Shown here: in pieces, positions 37,567 to 43,781 of the stretch
How the letters are laid out: every line of letters starts with the position of its first letter
How positions within the stretch are numbered: the first letter of the stretch is position 1
From: Acidobacteriota bacterium
GTDB lineage: Bacteria > Acidobacteriota > Vicinamibacteria > Vicinamibacterales > UBA2999
Assembly (NCBI GenBank): GCA_947465645.1
Contig: CANIBQ010000038.1
Coordinates: forward strand, 1-43,781
Length of the DNA stretch: 43,781 nt
Reading direction: 5' to 3'
Notes under the pieces: model-generated
Told to the model about the DNA's origin: nothing
Seen by the model: only the letters and a program-made list of their open reading frames with translations
The model's database searches: none
Position numbers and translations under genes: made by a program

Positions 37567-38625
37567 CTAGTCGATCCAGCCGCCGCCGACGACCACGTCG
37601 CCGTCGTAGAACACGACGGCCTGGCCTGGCGTGATGGCGGACTGGGGCTCGAGGAACTCGAGCTCGGCGCGGTCGCCCGCGAGCGCGCGGACGCGCGCGG
37701 TGGCGGCGGCGTGGTGATGGCGAATCTGGGCTGAGACCGAGAGCCAGTCCGCCGGTGCGTCAACGGAGATCCAGTTCACACCCGAGGCCGTCAGCTTTGT
37801 CTTGTCGAGCGACGCACGGGCACCCACGGTCACGGTGCCTGACTCTGCCTCGATCTTCAGCACGTACATGGGCGCCGGGCCTGAGACGCCAAGTCCCTTG
37901 CGCTGGCCGACGGTGAACCTGTGGATCCCGCCATGCTGGCCGAGCGCCTGGCCCTGCTCGTTGACGATGGCGCCGACGCGCGCGACGGCGGGCTCATTGC
38001 GAGCGACGAAGTCAGCGTAGTCGCCGTCGGGGACGAAACAGATTTCCTGACTGTCGGGCTTCTCCGCGACGCTGAGGCCAAGGCGATGTGCGTGCAGCCG
38101 CACGTCGGGCTTTCCCAGATCGCCAACCGGGAACAGCGCCCGCGCCAACTGATCCTGCGTCAGCGAAAACAGGAAGTACGACTGGTCCTTCTCAGGATCC
38201 GCGCTGCGGCGCAGCAGCCAGCGTCCTGTCGGACTCTGCTCGACGCGGGCGTAGTGACCGGTGGCGACGTGCTCGGCGCCGAGCCCGCGCGCGCGGTCGA
38301 GCAGTGTCGAGAACTTGAGGTCGCTGTTGCAGTGGGCGCAGGGGAGCGGCGTGCGCCCCGAGGCGTACTCGCTCACGAAGTTCGAGATGACCGTTTCCTG
38401 AAACCGCTTCTCGAGATTCAGGATGTAGTGGGGGATGCCGATCGCCGACGCGACGCGGCGCGCATCGTGAAGGTCGTCGATGGTGCAGCAGCTCCCAAAT
38501 CGCTGGTCGCCGCTCTGGTCGTAGAGCTGCATCGACAGACCGATGACGTCATGGCCCTGCTCGGCGAGCAGCGCCGCGGCCACCGACGAATCGACGCCGC
38601 CCGACATCGCTACAACGATACGCAT
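37567..38625 (-). CDS. mnmA: tRNA-specific 2-thiouridylase
   Basis: 352 residues. PP-loop VVAMSGGVDSSVAAALL; first catalytic Cys in PLPCAHCNSDLKF; second in SQEICFVPDGDYADF; ATP/tRNA contacts in AEHVATGHYARV. It makes 2-thiouridine at the wobble position of Lys, Glu and Gln tRNAs. The start is taken at ATG 38625 (RIVVAMSGG). The cysteine desulfurase that supplies its sulfur lies upstream on the same strand, separated by a hairpin and octamer repeats. Confidence 0.96.
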   Translation of the reverse strand: MRIVVAMSGGVDSSVAAALLAEQGHDVIGLSMQLYDQSGDQRFGSCCTIDDLHDARRVASAIGIPHYILNLEKRFQETVISNFVSEYASGRTPLPCAHCNSDLKFSTLLDRARGLGAEHVATGHYARVEQSPTGRWLLRRSADPEKDQSYFLFSLTQDQLARALFPVGDLGKPDVRLHAHRLGLSVAEKPDSQEICFVPDGDYADFVARNEPAVARVGAIVNEQGQALGQHGGIHRFTVGQRKGLGVSGPAPMYVLKIEAESGTVTVGARASLDKTKLTASGVNWISVDAPADWLSVSAQIRHHHAAATARVRALAGDRAELEFLEPQSAITPGQAVVFYDGDVVVGGGWID

Positions 38626-38632
38626 AAGATTC

Positions 38633-38652
38633 GGGCCGGCTAAAGCCGGCCC
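38633..38652. repeat. REP-like 8-bp stem (GGGCCGGC, TAAA loop)
   Basis: GGGCCGGC and GCCGGCCC around TAAA, in the 91-nt gap between iscS and mnmA. Stem and loop resemble the flanking repeats at 36466 and 37520. Confidence 0.55.
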
Positions 38653-38685
38653 CCACAATTACAGACTGACAGCAGAATAAAAAAG

Positions 38686-38709
38686 CCTCGGTGTCTCGGT
38701 GCCTCGGTG
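38686..38709. repeat. three tandem octamers (YCTCGGTG)
   Basis: CCTCGGTG, TCTCGGTG and CCTCGGTG, just beyond the iscS stop. Confidence 0.55.
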
Positions 38710-38716
38710 TGCCGTC

Positions 38717-39883
38717 TCAGGCGCGGACCGGCGCACGGGTGAGGCTTCGCAGCTTGTCCACAATCCCCGGAAGCACCGCGATGACGCGATCGATATCCGC
38801 GTCCGTATTGGCCGCGCCGAGAGAAAAACGGATCGAGTTCTGCGTCCGGTGCGGGGGAAATCCCATCGCCTTGAGCACGTGCGACGGCTCGAGCGTGCCT
38901 GACGAACACGCCGATCCGGTCGAGACCGCCACGCCTGCGAGGTCGAGCGCGATCAGGAGCGACTCGGCCTCGACGCGGTCGAAGCTGATGTTGGTCGTGT
39001 TCGGCACGCGCGCGCCGCGGGTGCCGTTGATCGCCGTTCCCGGCACGGCCCTCACGATGGCCTCTTCGAGCCGATCGCGGAGCGCCGCGATGCGCAGGCC
39101 CTCTTCCTGCATTTTCCGAAGCGCCGCCTGCGCGGCCACGCCCATGCCGGCGATGCCGGGGACGTTTTCGGTGCCGGCACGGCGGCTGCGCTCCTGCTTG
39201 CCGCCCGTGGTCGGCGGAAGCAGGCGAAGGCCGCGGCGGATCCAGATCGCGCCGACACCCTTCGGTCCGTAAAACTTGTGGGCCGACACCGACAGCAGGT
39301 CAACGCCGAGCGCCTTGACGTCCACCGGAATCTTGCCGGCGCTCTGAACGGCATCCGTGTGAAACAGCGCCCCGCGTTCGTGCGCGAGTCGTGCCAGTTC
39401 CGCAATCGGTTGAATCGTGCCGATCTCGTTGTTCGCGTGCATCACCGAGACGAGCGCCGTGTCGTCGGTCAACGCCGCGCGAAGGGATTCTGGCGACACG
39501 ATGCCGCTCTCGTCCACCGGCAGGAGCGTGGTCTTCCAGCCCCGCTTGGCGAGGGCCTTCAGCGTGTTGAGCACCGCTTCGTGCTCGATGGTGCTCGCGA
39601 TCAGGTGCCGCCGGCCGGTGGCCTCGAGCGCCTCCGCGACGCCGCGGATGGCGATGTTGTCGCCTTCGGTGCCGCCGCTGGTAAAGACGATTTCCTGCGG
39701 ATCCGCCCCGATCAGGGTCGCGACCGCACTCCGCGCCTCGTCCACCACCGCTTTGGCCCTTTGCCCGAAATGGTGGACGCTGGAAGGGTTGCCGAAGTCC
39801 TCCCGGAGGGCCTGGGTCATGCGCTCCACCACCGCCGGGTGCAGCGGCGTCGTGGCGTTGTGGTCAAGGTAGATGCGCTGCAC
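38717..39883 (-). CDS. iscS: cysteine desulfurase
   Basis: 388 residues. Start taken at GTG 39883 (QRIYLDHNATTPLHP), where the family begins; the frame is open to ATG 39922. PLP sites: TSGGTEGDNIAIRG, STIEHEAVL, VMHANNEIGTIQP and the Lys in VSAHKFYGPKG. The sulfur-carrying Cys loop is STGSACSSGTLEPSH, the long-loop (NifS/IscS) type. It feeds persulfide sulfur to MnmA downstream and possibly to Fe-S cluster assembly. No iscU or iscA is nearby. Confidence 0.93.
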   Translation of the reverse strand: MQRIYLDHNATTPLHPAVVERMTQALREDFGNPSSVHHFGQRAKAVVDEARSAVATLIGADPQEIVFTSGGTEGDNIAIRGVAEALEATGRRHLIASTIEHEAVLNTLKALAKRGWKTTLLPVDESGIVSPESLRAALTDDTALVSVMHANNEIGTIQPIAELARLAHERGALFHTDAVQSAGKIPVDVKALGVDLLSVSAHKFYGPKGVGAIWIRRGLRLLPPTTGGKQERSRRAGTENVPGIAGMGVAAQAALRKMQEEGLRIAALRDRLEEAIVRAVPGTAINGTRGARVPNTTNISFDRVEAESLLIALDLAGVAVSTGSACSSGTLEPSHVLKAMGFPPHRTQNSIRFSLGAANTDADIDRVIAVLPGIVDKLRSLTRAPVRA

Positions 39884-39932
39884 GGATTCGCCGATCGTAG
39901 CATTTCCCCTAAATCCCAGCATTAGAACGGCC

Positions 39933-39962
39933 TAGACAATGATTTCGAGCGGCCGATATACT
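39933..39962 (+). promoter_or_regulatory. promoter (TAGACA, 18 nt, TATACT)
   Basis: TAGACA at 39933-39938 and TATACT at 39957-39962. It should drive a leader of about 160 nt before the bactofilin gene. Confidence 0.5.
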
Positions 39963-39968
39963 CTGTGG

Positions 39969-40058
39969 GCTCCCGACCCAGCCGCCTTCGCCCTGGGCTG
40001 CGGCGTGCCTCGCCGTAGCAAAAGGCAGAGGCGGGACAACCCGCTTTTCGGTTTTTTG
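39969..40058 (+). ncRNA. possible structured leader or small RNA
   Basis: From the expected start after TATACT to a terminator-like GCGGG, ACAA loop, CCCGC followed by TTTTCGGTTTTTT (about 40032-40056). Upstream is a second fold (GCCTCGC with GCAGAGGCG). It may be a leader attenuator or an independent RNA of about 90 nt. I recognise no known family. Confidence 0.3.
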
Positions 40059-40128
40059 GATCGCCGTCGGGTCTTTGGCGTGGCCGGCCGCGCCGCATAA
40101 CGGGCCCGACGAGGCGGAGGACACACTA

Positions 40129-40680
40129 ATGTGGAAGCGTGATGAAGCGGTGAAACCGACGGGTGGCGGCCAGCAGGCGCCGGCCGGGCCGGCGACACAG
40201 AATCAACAGACGAGCGCGCCGACGGCACCGAAGCCGGAGAGCCGGCGGCAGCAGATCGAGGGGGACGTGGTGAATATCGGCAAGTCCGTCGTCATCAAAG
40301 GTGAATTGAACGGCAGCGAGGACCTCACCATCGAGGGCCACGTCGAGGGGAAGATCGAACTCAAGGACCACGTCCTGACGATCGGCCCGAACGGCAAGAT
40401 CAAGGCGGCGGTGTTCGCGAAGGCCGTGATCGTGCTCGGCGAAGTGAACGGCAACGTGACCGCGTCCGAAAAAGTCGACATCCGCGACGGTGGGTCGGTC
40501 GATGGCGACATCGTGTCACCGCGCGTCGCCATCGCCGAGGGCGCGCATTTCCGCGGCAGCGTTGACATGCAGCGCAAGGGGGGCCAGCCTGGGCAGGGAG
40601 CACAGCCGGGGCAGAAGCCGGCCGCACAGCCGGCGGCCGCGCAGCCGGCCGCGCAGGTTGCGCAACCTGCCGCTCGCTAG
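40129..40680 (+). CDS. bacM: bactofilin
   Basis: 183 residues. The central bactofilin beta-helix: VNIGKSVVIKGELNGSEDL, then TIEGHVEGKIELKDHVLTIG, GEVNGNVTASEKVDIRDGG and GDIVSPRVAIAEGAHFRG. It is flanked by disordered Gln/Pro/Ala tails, as is usual. A cytosolic, polymer-forming protein that scaffolds the envelope. GGAGG lies 8 nt before the ATG at 40129. The gene begins a run with a methyltransferase, SAM hydrolase, acyl-CoA dehydrogenase and glpX, all on the plus strand. Confidence 0.94.
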   Translation: MWKRDEAVKPTGGGQQAPAGPATQNQQTSAPTAPKPESRRQQIEGDVVNIGKSVVIKGELNGSEDLTIEGHVEGKIELKDHVLTIGPNGKIKAAVFAKAVIVLGEVNGNVTASEKVDIRDGGSVDGDIVSPRVAIAEGAHFRGSVDMQRKGGQPGQGAQPGQKPAAQPAAAQPAAQVAQPAAR

Positions 40681-40689
40681 CGCGGGCGG

Positions 40690-41364
40690 ATGAATCTTTC
40701 GGATCTCTTCTCTCGTCGTCGAAAGGAAGACTCGGACGGCGCCGATGTCGGCGCCGCCGATTCTGCCGTTCATCCCACCAAGGCTCTGGCGCGGTTCATG
40801 GCGTCGCTGGCGGGGCACGAGCAGCCGCTGCTGCTCGACCTTGGGCCCGTGGTCGGATCGAACGTGACGTTCTTCGGGGAAGAGCTCGGCTGCAAAATTC
40901 TGGTCGAAGATCTCTCCAAAGACATCGATCAGCACGTGCGCGACGGCAAGCTCGATCAGCTTCCTGCGTTCTTCACGCAGCGCTTTTCGAGGGCTGAAGG
41001 CAGTGTCGACGGCATCCTGTGCTGGGACGTGTTCGACTACCTCGACAAGGCCGCGGCCGAGCCGCTGGCCAGGCAGCTCACGCGCCTCCTCAAGCCGGAC
41101 GGCGTGCTGCTGGCCTTCTTCAGCACCGCCGACCCGCGGTCATCGGTGACCCCGATGTACACCAAGCATGTGGTCATCGACCGCGCGAGCCTGGAGTACC
41201 GGCCGTACCCGACGGCACGCGCCAAGCAGCGGCCGGTTCTGAATCGTGATATCCAGCGGATGTTCGAGCCGCTGCGCATCACGGAGCAGTTTCTGCTCAA
41301 GACCAACCTTCGCGAAGTGCTGTTCCGCAAGCCCGCGGCCAGCCCAGCCCCCTCAGTCCCGTAG
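40690..41364 (+). CDS. class I methyltransferase-like protein
   Basis: 224 residues. PLLLDLGPVVGSNVTFFGEEL matches a SAM motif I, but the usual GxGxG is altered (GPVVG). GILCWDVFDYLDKAAAEPLARQL and LLKPDGVLLAFFS are motifs IV and V of the fold. The target is unknown. It starts 10 nt after the bactofilin stop, and the SAM hydrolase follows 16 nt later, so it is in the same operon. Confidence 0.72.
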   Translation: MNLSDLFSRRRKEDSDGADVGAADSAVHPTKALARFMASLAGHEQPLLLDLGPVVGSNVTFFGEELGCKILVEDLSKDIDQHVRDGKLDQLPAFFTQRFSRAEGSVDGILCWDVFDYLDKAAAEPLARQLTRLLKPDGVLLAFFSTADPRSSVTPMYTKHVVIDRASLEYRPYPTARAKQRPVLNRDIQRMFEPLRITEQFLLKTNLREVLFRKPAASPAPSVP

Positions 41365-41379
41365 CGCTCGCTCGACCCG

Positions 41380-42171
41380 ATGGCGCGTCCTGTCATCGCG
41401 CTGCTGACCGATTTTGGCACGCGCGACCACTACGCCGGCACCATGAAGGGTGTCGCACTAGGCATCTGTCCTGACGCGACGCTGGTGGACATCACGCACG
41501 ACATTCCACCGCATGACGTGGTGACGGGGGCGCTCGAACTCGCCGCGTCGTACAAGTACTTTCCGGCAGGCACGATCTTTCTCGTGGTCGTCGATCCCGG
41601 TGTCGGCTCGGCACGGCGGGGCATCGCGGCTGACGCCGGCGGCTATCGCTTTGTGGCGCCCGACAACGGCGTGCTGACGCTGGCGCTGAAAGATCCAGCG
41701 CCCACGCGCGTCGTGGAGCTCACCGAGCGGCGCTATGCGCGTCCAACGGTGAGCCGCACCTTCGAAGGACGCGATCGGTTCGCGCCGGCGGCCGCATGGC
41801 TCGCCAAAGGGGTCGAGCTCACGGCGCTCGGCCGGACGCTGACGTCCTGGCAGCTCCTGTCGGTTCCCGAGCCTGCGGTGAGCGAGAATCGGATCGTGGC
41901 CGAGGTGCTGCGGGTCGATCGCTTCGGGAATCTCGTGACCAACGTCGAGCGGCGGACGTTCGAGCGGTTTGCCGGCGGCGGCCATCTCGAGGTCACCGCT
42001 GGACCGCATCCGGTGGGCAAAGTCGTGTCCACATATTCCGAAGCGGAGCCCGGTTCGGTCTGCGCCCTTTTTGGCAGCACCGAACACCTCGAGGTCGCGG
42101 TCAATGGCGCCAGCGCGGCGGAGGCGCTGCAGCTCGGGAGAGGCGCACAGGTTGTCATCTCACGGTCGTGA
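41380..42171 (+). CDS. S-adenosyl-L-methionine hydrolase (adenosine-forming), DUF62
   Basis: 263 residues. Family sites: LLTDFGTRDHYAGTMKGV, VDITHDIPPHDVVTGA, VVVDPGVGSARRG, VAPDNGVLTLAL and FEGRDRFAPAAAWLA, and in the second domain DRFGNLVTNV. These are the residues of SAM hydroxide adenosyltransferases, which split SAM to adenosine and methionine. Cytosolic. ATG 41380. Confidence 0.93.
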   Translation: MARPVIALLTDFGTRDHYAGTMKGVALGICPDATLVDITHDIPPHDVVTGALELAASYKYFPAGTIFLVVVDPGVGSARRGIAADAGGYRFVAPDNGVLTLALKDPAPTRVVELTERRYARPTVSRTFEGRDRFAPAAAWLAKGVELTALGRTLTSWQLLSVPEPAVSENRIVAEVLRVDRFGNLVTNVERRTFERFAGGGHLEVTAGPHPVGKVVSTYSEAEPGSVCALFGSTEHLEVAVNGASAAEALQLGRGAQVVISRS

Positions 42172-42192
42172 TAGGATGCGGCGTTTTTTGCG

Positions 42193-43398
42193 ATGTTGAA
42201 TTTTGATCTGACAGAGGATCATCAACTGCTCGAGCACACCGTGCGCGAGTGGGCGGCGCGCGAAGTGGCGCCGCGGATCCATGACCTCGACCGGGCGCAC
42301 CAGTTCGACCGCGGTATCCTGCCGCAGATGGCGTCCCTGGGCCTGCTCGGGATCTCGGTGCCGGCGCAGTACGGGGGCGCCGGGATGGACTACATCTCGC
42401 TCGGGATCGCGAGCGAGGAGCTCGAGTACGTCGATACTTCGCTTCGGGTCATCATGTCGGTGCACGCGGGCCTCAACTGCCTGACGCTGCTCGCGTGGGG
42501 CACGGAGGACCAGAAACAGCGATATCTGGTGCCGCAGGCACAGGGCAGGAAGATTGCGACCTACGGCCTGACCGAGCCGTCCGCGGGCAGCGACGCGCGC
42601 GGCATCCAGACGGTGGCGGTGAAGAAGGGCGACCGGTACGTCATGACCGGCGAGAAGATGTGGATCTCGATGGCCGACGTGGCCGACAACTTCCTGGTCT
42701 TCGGCTGGACCGATCTCGAGAAGAAGAAGCAGCGCGACGTGTCGGGGATGAGCGCGTTCATCATCGAGCGGGGGTTCAAGGGCTTTTCGAGCGGTACCCT
42801 CAAGGAGAAATGGGGGATCCTGGCGGGCAACACCGGCTTCTTCACGATGGACGAGGTCGAGGTGCCGCGCGAGAATCTTGTAGGCGCCGAAGGCGAGGGG
42901 TTCAAGATCGCGATGTTCGCGCTCGACCAGGGGCGCTATACCGTGGCGGCGGGCGCGACGGGGCTCATCAGGGCGTGCCGCGATGCGAGCGTGACGTACG
43001 CGAAGGATCGCAAGGCGTTCGGCGTCGAGATCGGGTCGCACCAGCTCGTGAAGGAAATGATCGCGCAGATGGAATCCGACTACCAGGCGTCGCGCCTGCT
43101 GTGGGAGCGCGCCGGCTGGATGAAGAACATCGGCCGGCGGAATACACGTGAAACGGGTTTGGCCAAGTGGTTTGCCACGGTGGCGTCGGAGCGTGCCGCC
43201 GGTGACGCCGTGCAGATTCACGGGGCAAACGGGTACTCGGACGAGTACCCGGTGGGCCGCTATTACCGCAACTGCAAGGGCGCGGTGATTTATGAAGGCA
43301 CGCGGGAAATTCACAAGCTGATGCAGGCGGATTACCTCCTCGGGTACCGGGTTGACCGGCCGACGCGGTGTGAGCTGCCTGCGTGGGAGCATCCATGA
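42193..43398 (+). CDS. acyl-CoA dehydrogenase
   Basis: 401 residues with all acyl-CoA dehydrogenase parts: [69 protein letters not shown] and [19 protein letters not shown]. The catalytic base is in the C-terminal [12 protein letters not shown] (Glu). It oxidises an acyl-CoA using FAD and ETF; chain length is not readable. Its stop overlaps the glpX start by 4 nt (ATGA). Confidence 0.95.
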   Translation: MLNFDLTEDHQLLEHTVREWAAREVAPRIHDLDRAHQFDRGILPQMASLGLLGISVPAQYGGAGMDYISLGIASEELEYVDTSLRVIMSVHAGLNCLTLLAWGTEDQKQRYLVPQAQGRKIATYGLTEPSAGSDARGIQTVAVKKGDRYVMTGEKMWISMADVADNFLVFGWTDLEKKKQRDVSGMSAFIIERGFKGFSSGTLKEKWGILAGNTGFFTMDEVEVPRENLVGAEGEGFKIAMFALDQGRYTVAAGATGLIRACRDASVTYAKDRKAFGVEIGSHQLVKEMIAQMESDYQASRLLWERAGWMKNIGRRNTRETGLAKWFATVASERAAGDAVQIHGANGYSDEYPVGRYYRNCKGAVIYEGTREIHKLMQADYLLGYRVDRPTRCELPAWEHP

Positions 43399-43781
43399 CT
43401 CAAGTGCTCAAGTCAGACGAAAAAGACCAGTCACACGCCCTCGAGTCGATGGAGTCGGATCTCTCGCTCGATTTCCTCCGTGTCGTCGAACAGGCGGCGA
43501 TCGCCTGCGCGCACACGATGGGACAGGGCGACCGCCATCTGTCCGACCAGGTTGCGGTCGAGGCGATGCGGCACGAGCTCGATTCCGTCCCGATCGACGG
43601 GACGATCGTGATCGGCGAAGGCGAGCGCGACGAGGCGCCGATGCTCTACATCGGCGAGAAGGTCGGCGTGGCCCACAAGTCCGCCAACGGCCACCGCTAT
43701 CCGCAGGTGGACATCGCCGTCGATCCGCTTGAAGGCACGAACCTCTGCGCGATGGGGGAGCCCAACGCGCTGGCGGTCCTC
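43395..43781 (+). CDS. glpX: fructose-1,6-bisphosphatase class II (partial)
   Basis: The first 129 codons, cut by the window end. [21 protein letters not shown], then [25 protein letters not shown] and [12 protein letters not shown], the metal-binding acidic set of GlpX/YggF phosphatases. It dephosphorylates fructose 1,6-bisphosphate in gluconeogenesis. ATG 43395 overlaps the acyl-CoA dehydrogenase stop. Confidence 0.92.
   Translation, partial: MTQVLKSDEKDQSHALESMESDLSLDFLRVVEQAAIACAHTMGQGDRHLSDQVAVEAMRHELDSVPIDGTIVIGEGERDEAPMLYIGEKVGVAHKSANGHRYPQVDIAVDPLEGTNLCAMGEPNALAVL

Noticed and set aside
1..43781. tRNA, rRNA or known riboswitch genes
   Set aside because: No tRNA T-arm plus acceptor pattern, rRNA core sequence or riboswitch core was seen by eye; a covariance search (tRNAscan, Infernal) was not possible and would be decisive.

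Overview
This is a GC-rich bacterial chromosomal window, densely coded on both strands. The best lineage clue is the 414-residue exported protein at 25746-26990, which looks like the VWFA-related proteins typical of Acidobacteriota. Together with a bactofilin, many exported SMP-30/NHL-type proteins and heptamer intergenic repeats it suggests an acidobacterium, perhaps of the Vicinamibacteria. That placement is inference. I saw no rRNA, tRNA, CRISPR array, intact transposon or phage.

Layout. 1-3710: the end of a sugar (sorbosone-type) dehydrogenase coupled to an NmrA-like protein, a 68-residue small protein, an SMP-30-like propeller, a small membrane protein and a DUF6152-like exported protein. 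3784-7158 (minus): an MmgE/PrpD protein, a MatC/SLC13-like carboxylate permease and a FrnE/DsbA-like oxidoreductase in one operon. 7179-9914: an FKBP lipoprotein, an exported NHL protein and an exported SAM methyltransferase. 10005-12371 (minus): a zincin-like peptidase, five tandem 22-codon minigenes and an ATP-grasp ligase. 12401-16968: oligoendopeptidase F, an exported kinase-like protein, arginase and an exported O-methyltransferase. 17002-19846 (minus): a lone receiver domain, hemE and protoporphyrinogen oxidase. 20001-22077: a nuclease-like protein, an unknown protein and a VTT membrane protein. 22028-25651 (minus): rpiB, gnd, zwf and pgl, a pentose-phosphate operon. 25746-33220: the VWA protein, a LysR regulator, an orphan DNA methyltransferase, a Cys-rich small protein, an M20 peptidase, a membrane protein, a D,D-carboxypeptidase and an FdhE-like protein. 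33349-36469: glgA, trxA, trxB and a VOC protein. 36466-37566: a repeat-rich scar holding a deleted mrr gene. 37567-39883 (minus): cysteine desulfurase and MnmA, which act together in tRNA 2-thiolation. 40129-43781: bactofilin, a methyltransferase, SAM hydrolase, acyl-CoA dehydrogenase and the start of glpX.

The most unusual structure is the tandem array at 11021-11349. Five 65-bp units each carry a complete 22-codon reading frame. Every frame overlaps the next by 4 nt (GTGA or ATGA), forming a chain of coupled minigenes between the peptidase and the ATP-grasp gene.

A second window-wide pattern is a -10-like hexamer 5-8 nt before the start codon with no Shine-Dalgarno sequence, seen before at least ten genes. 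It implies frequent leaderless transcripts. Two divergent pairs (7159-7181 and 12372-12400) appear to share overlapping -10 elements in under 30 bp. Dispersed hairpin repeats and heptamer tandem repeats sit in many gaps, and one hairpin doublet appears to have been captured in frame inside pgl.
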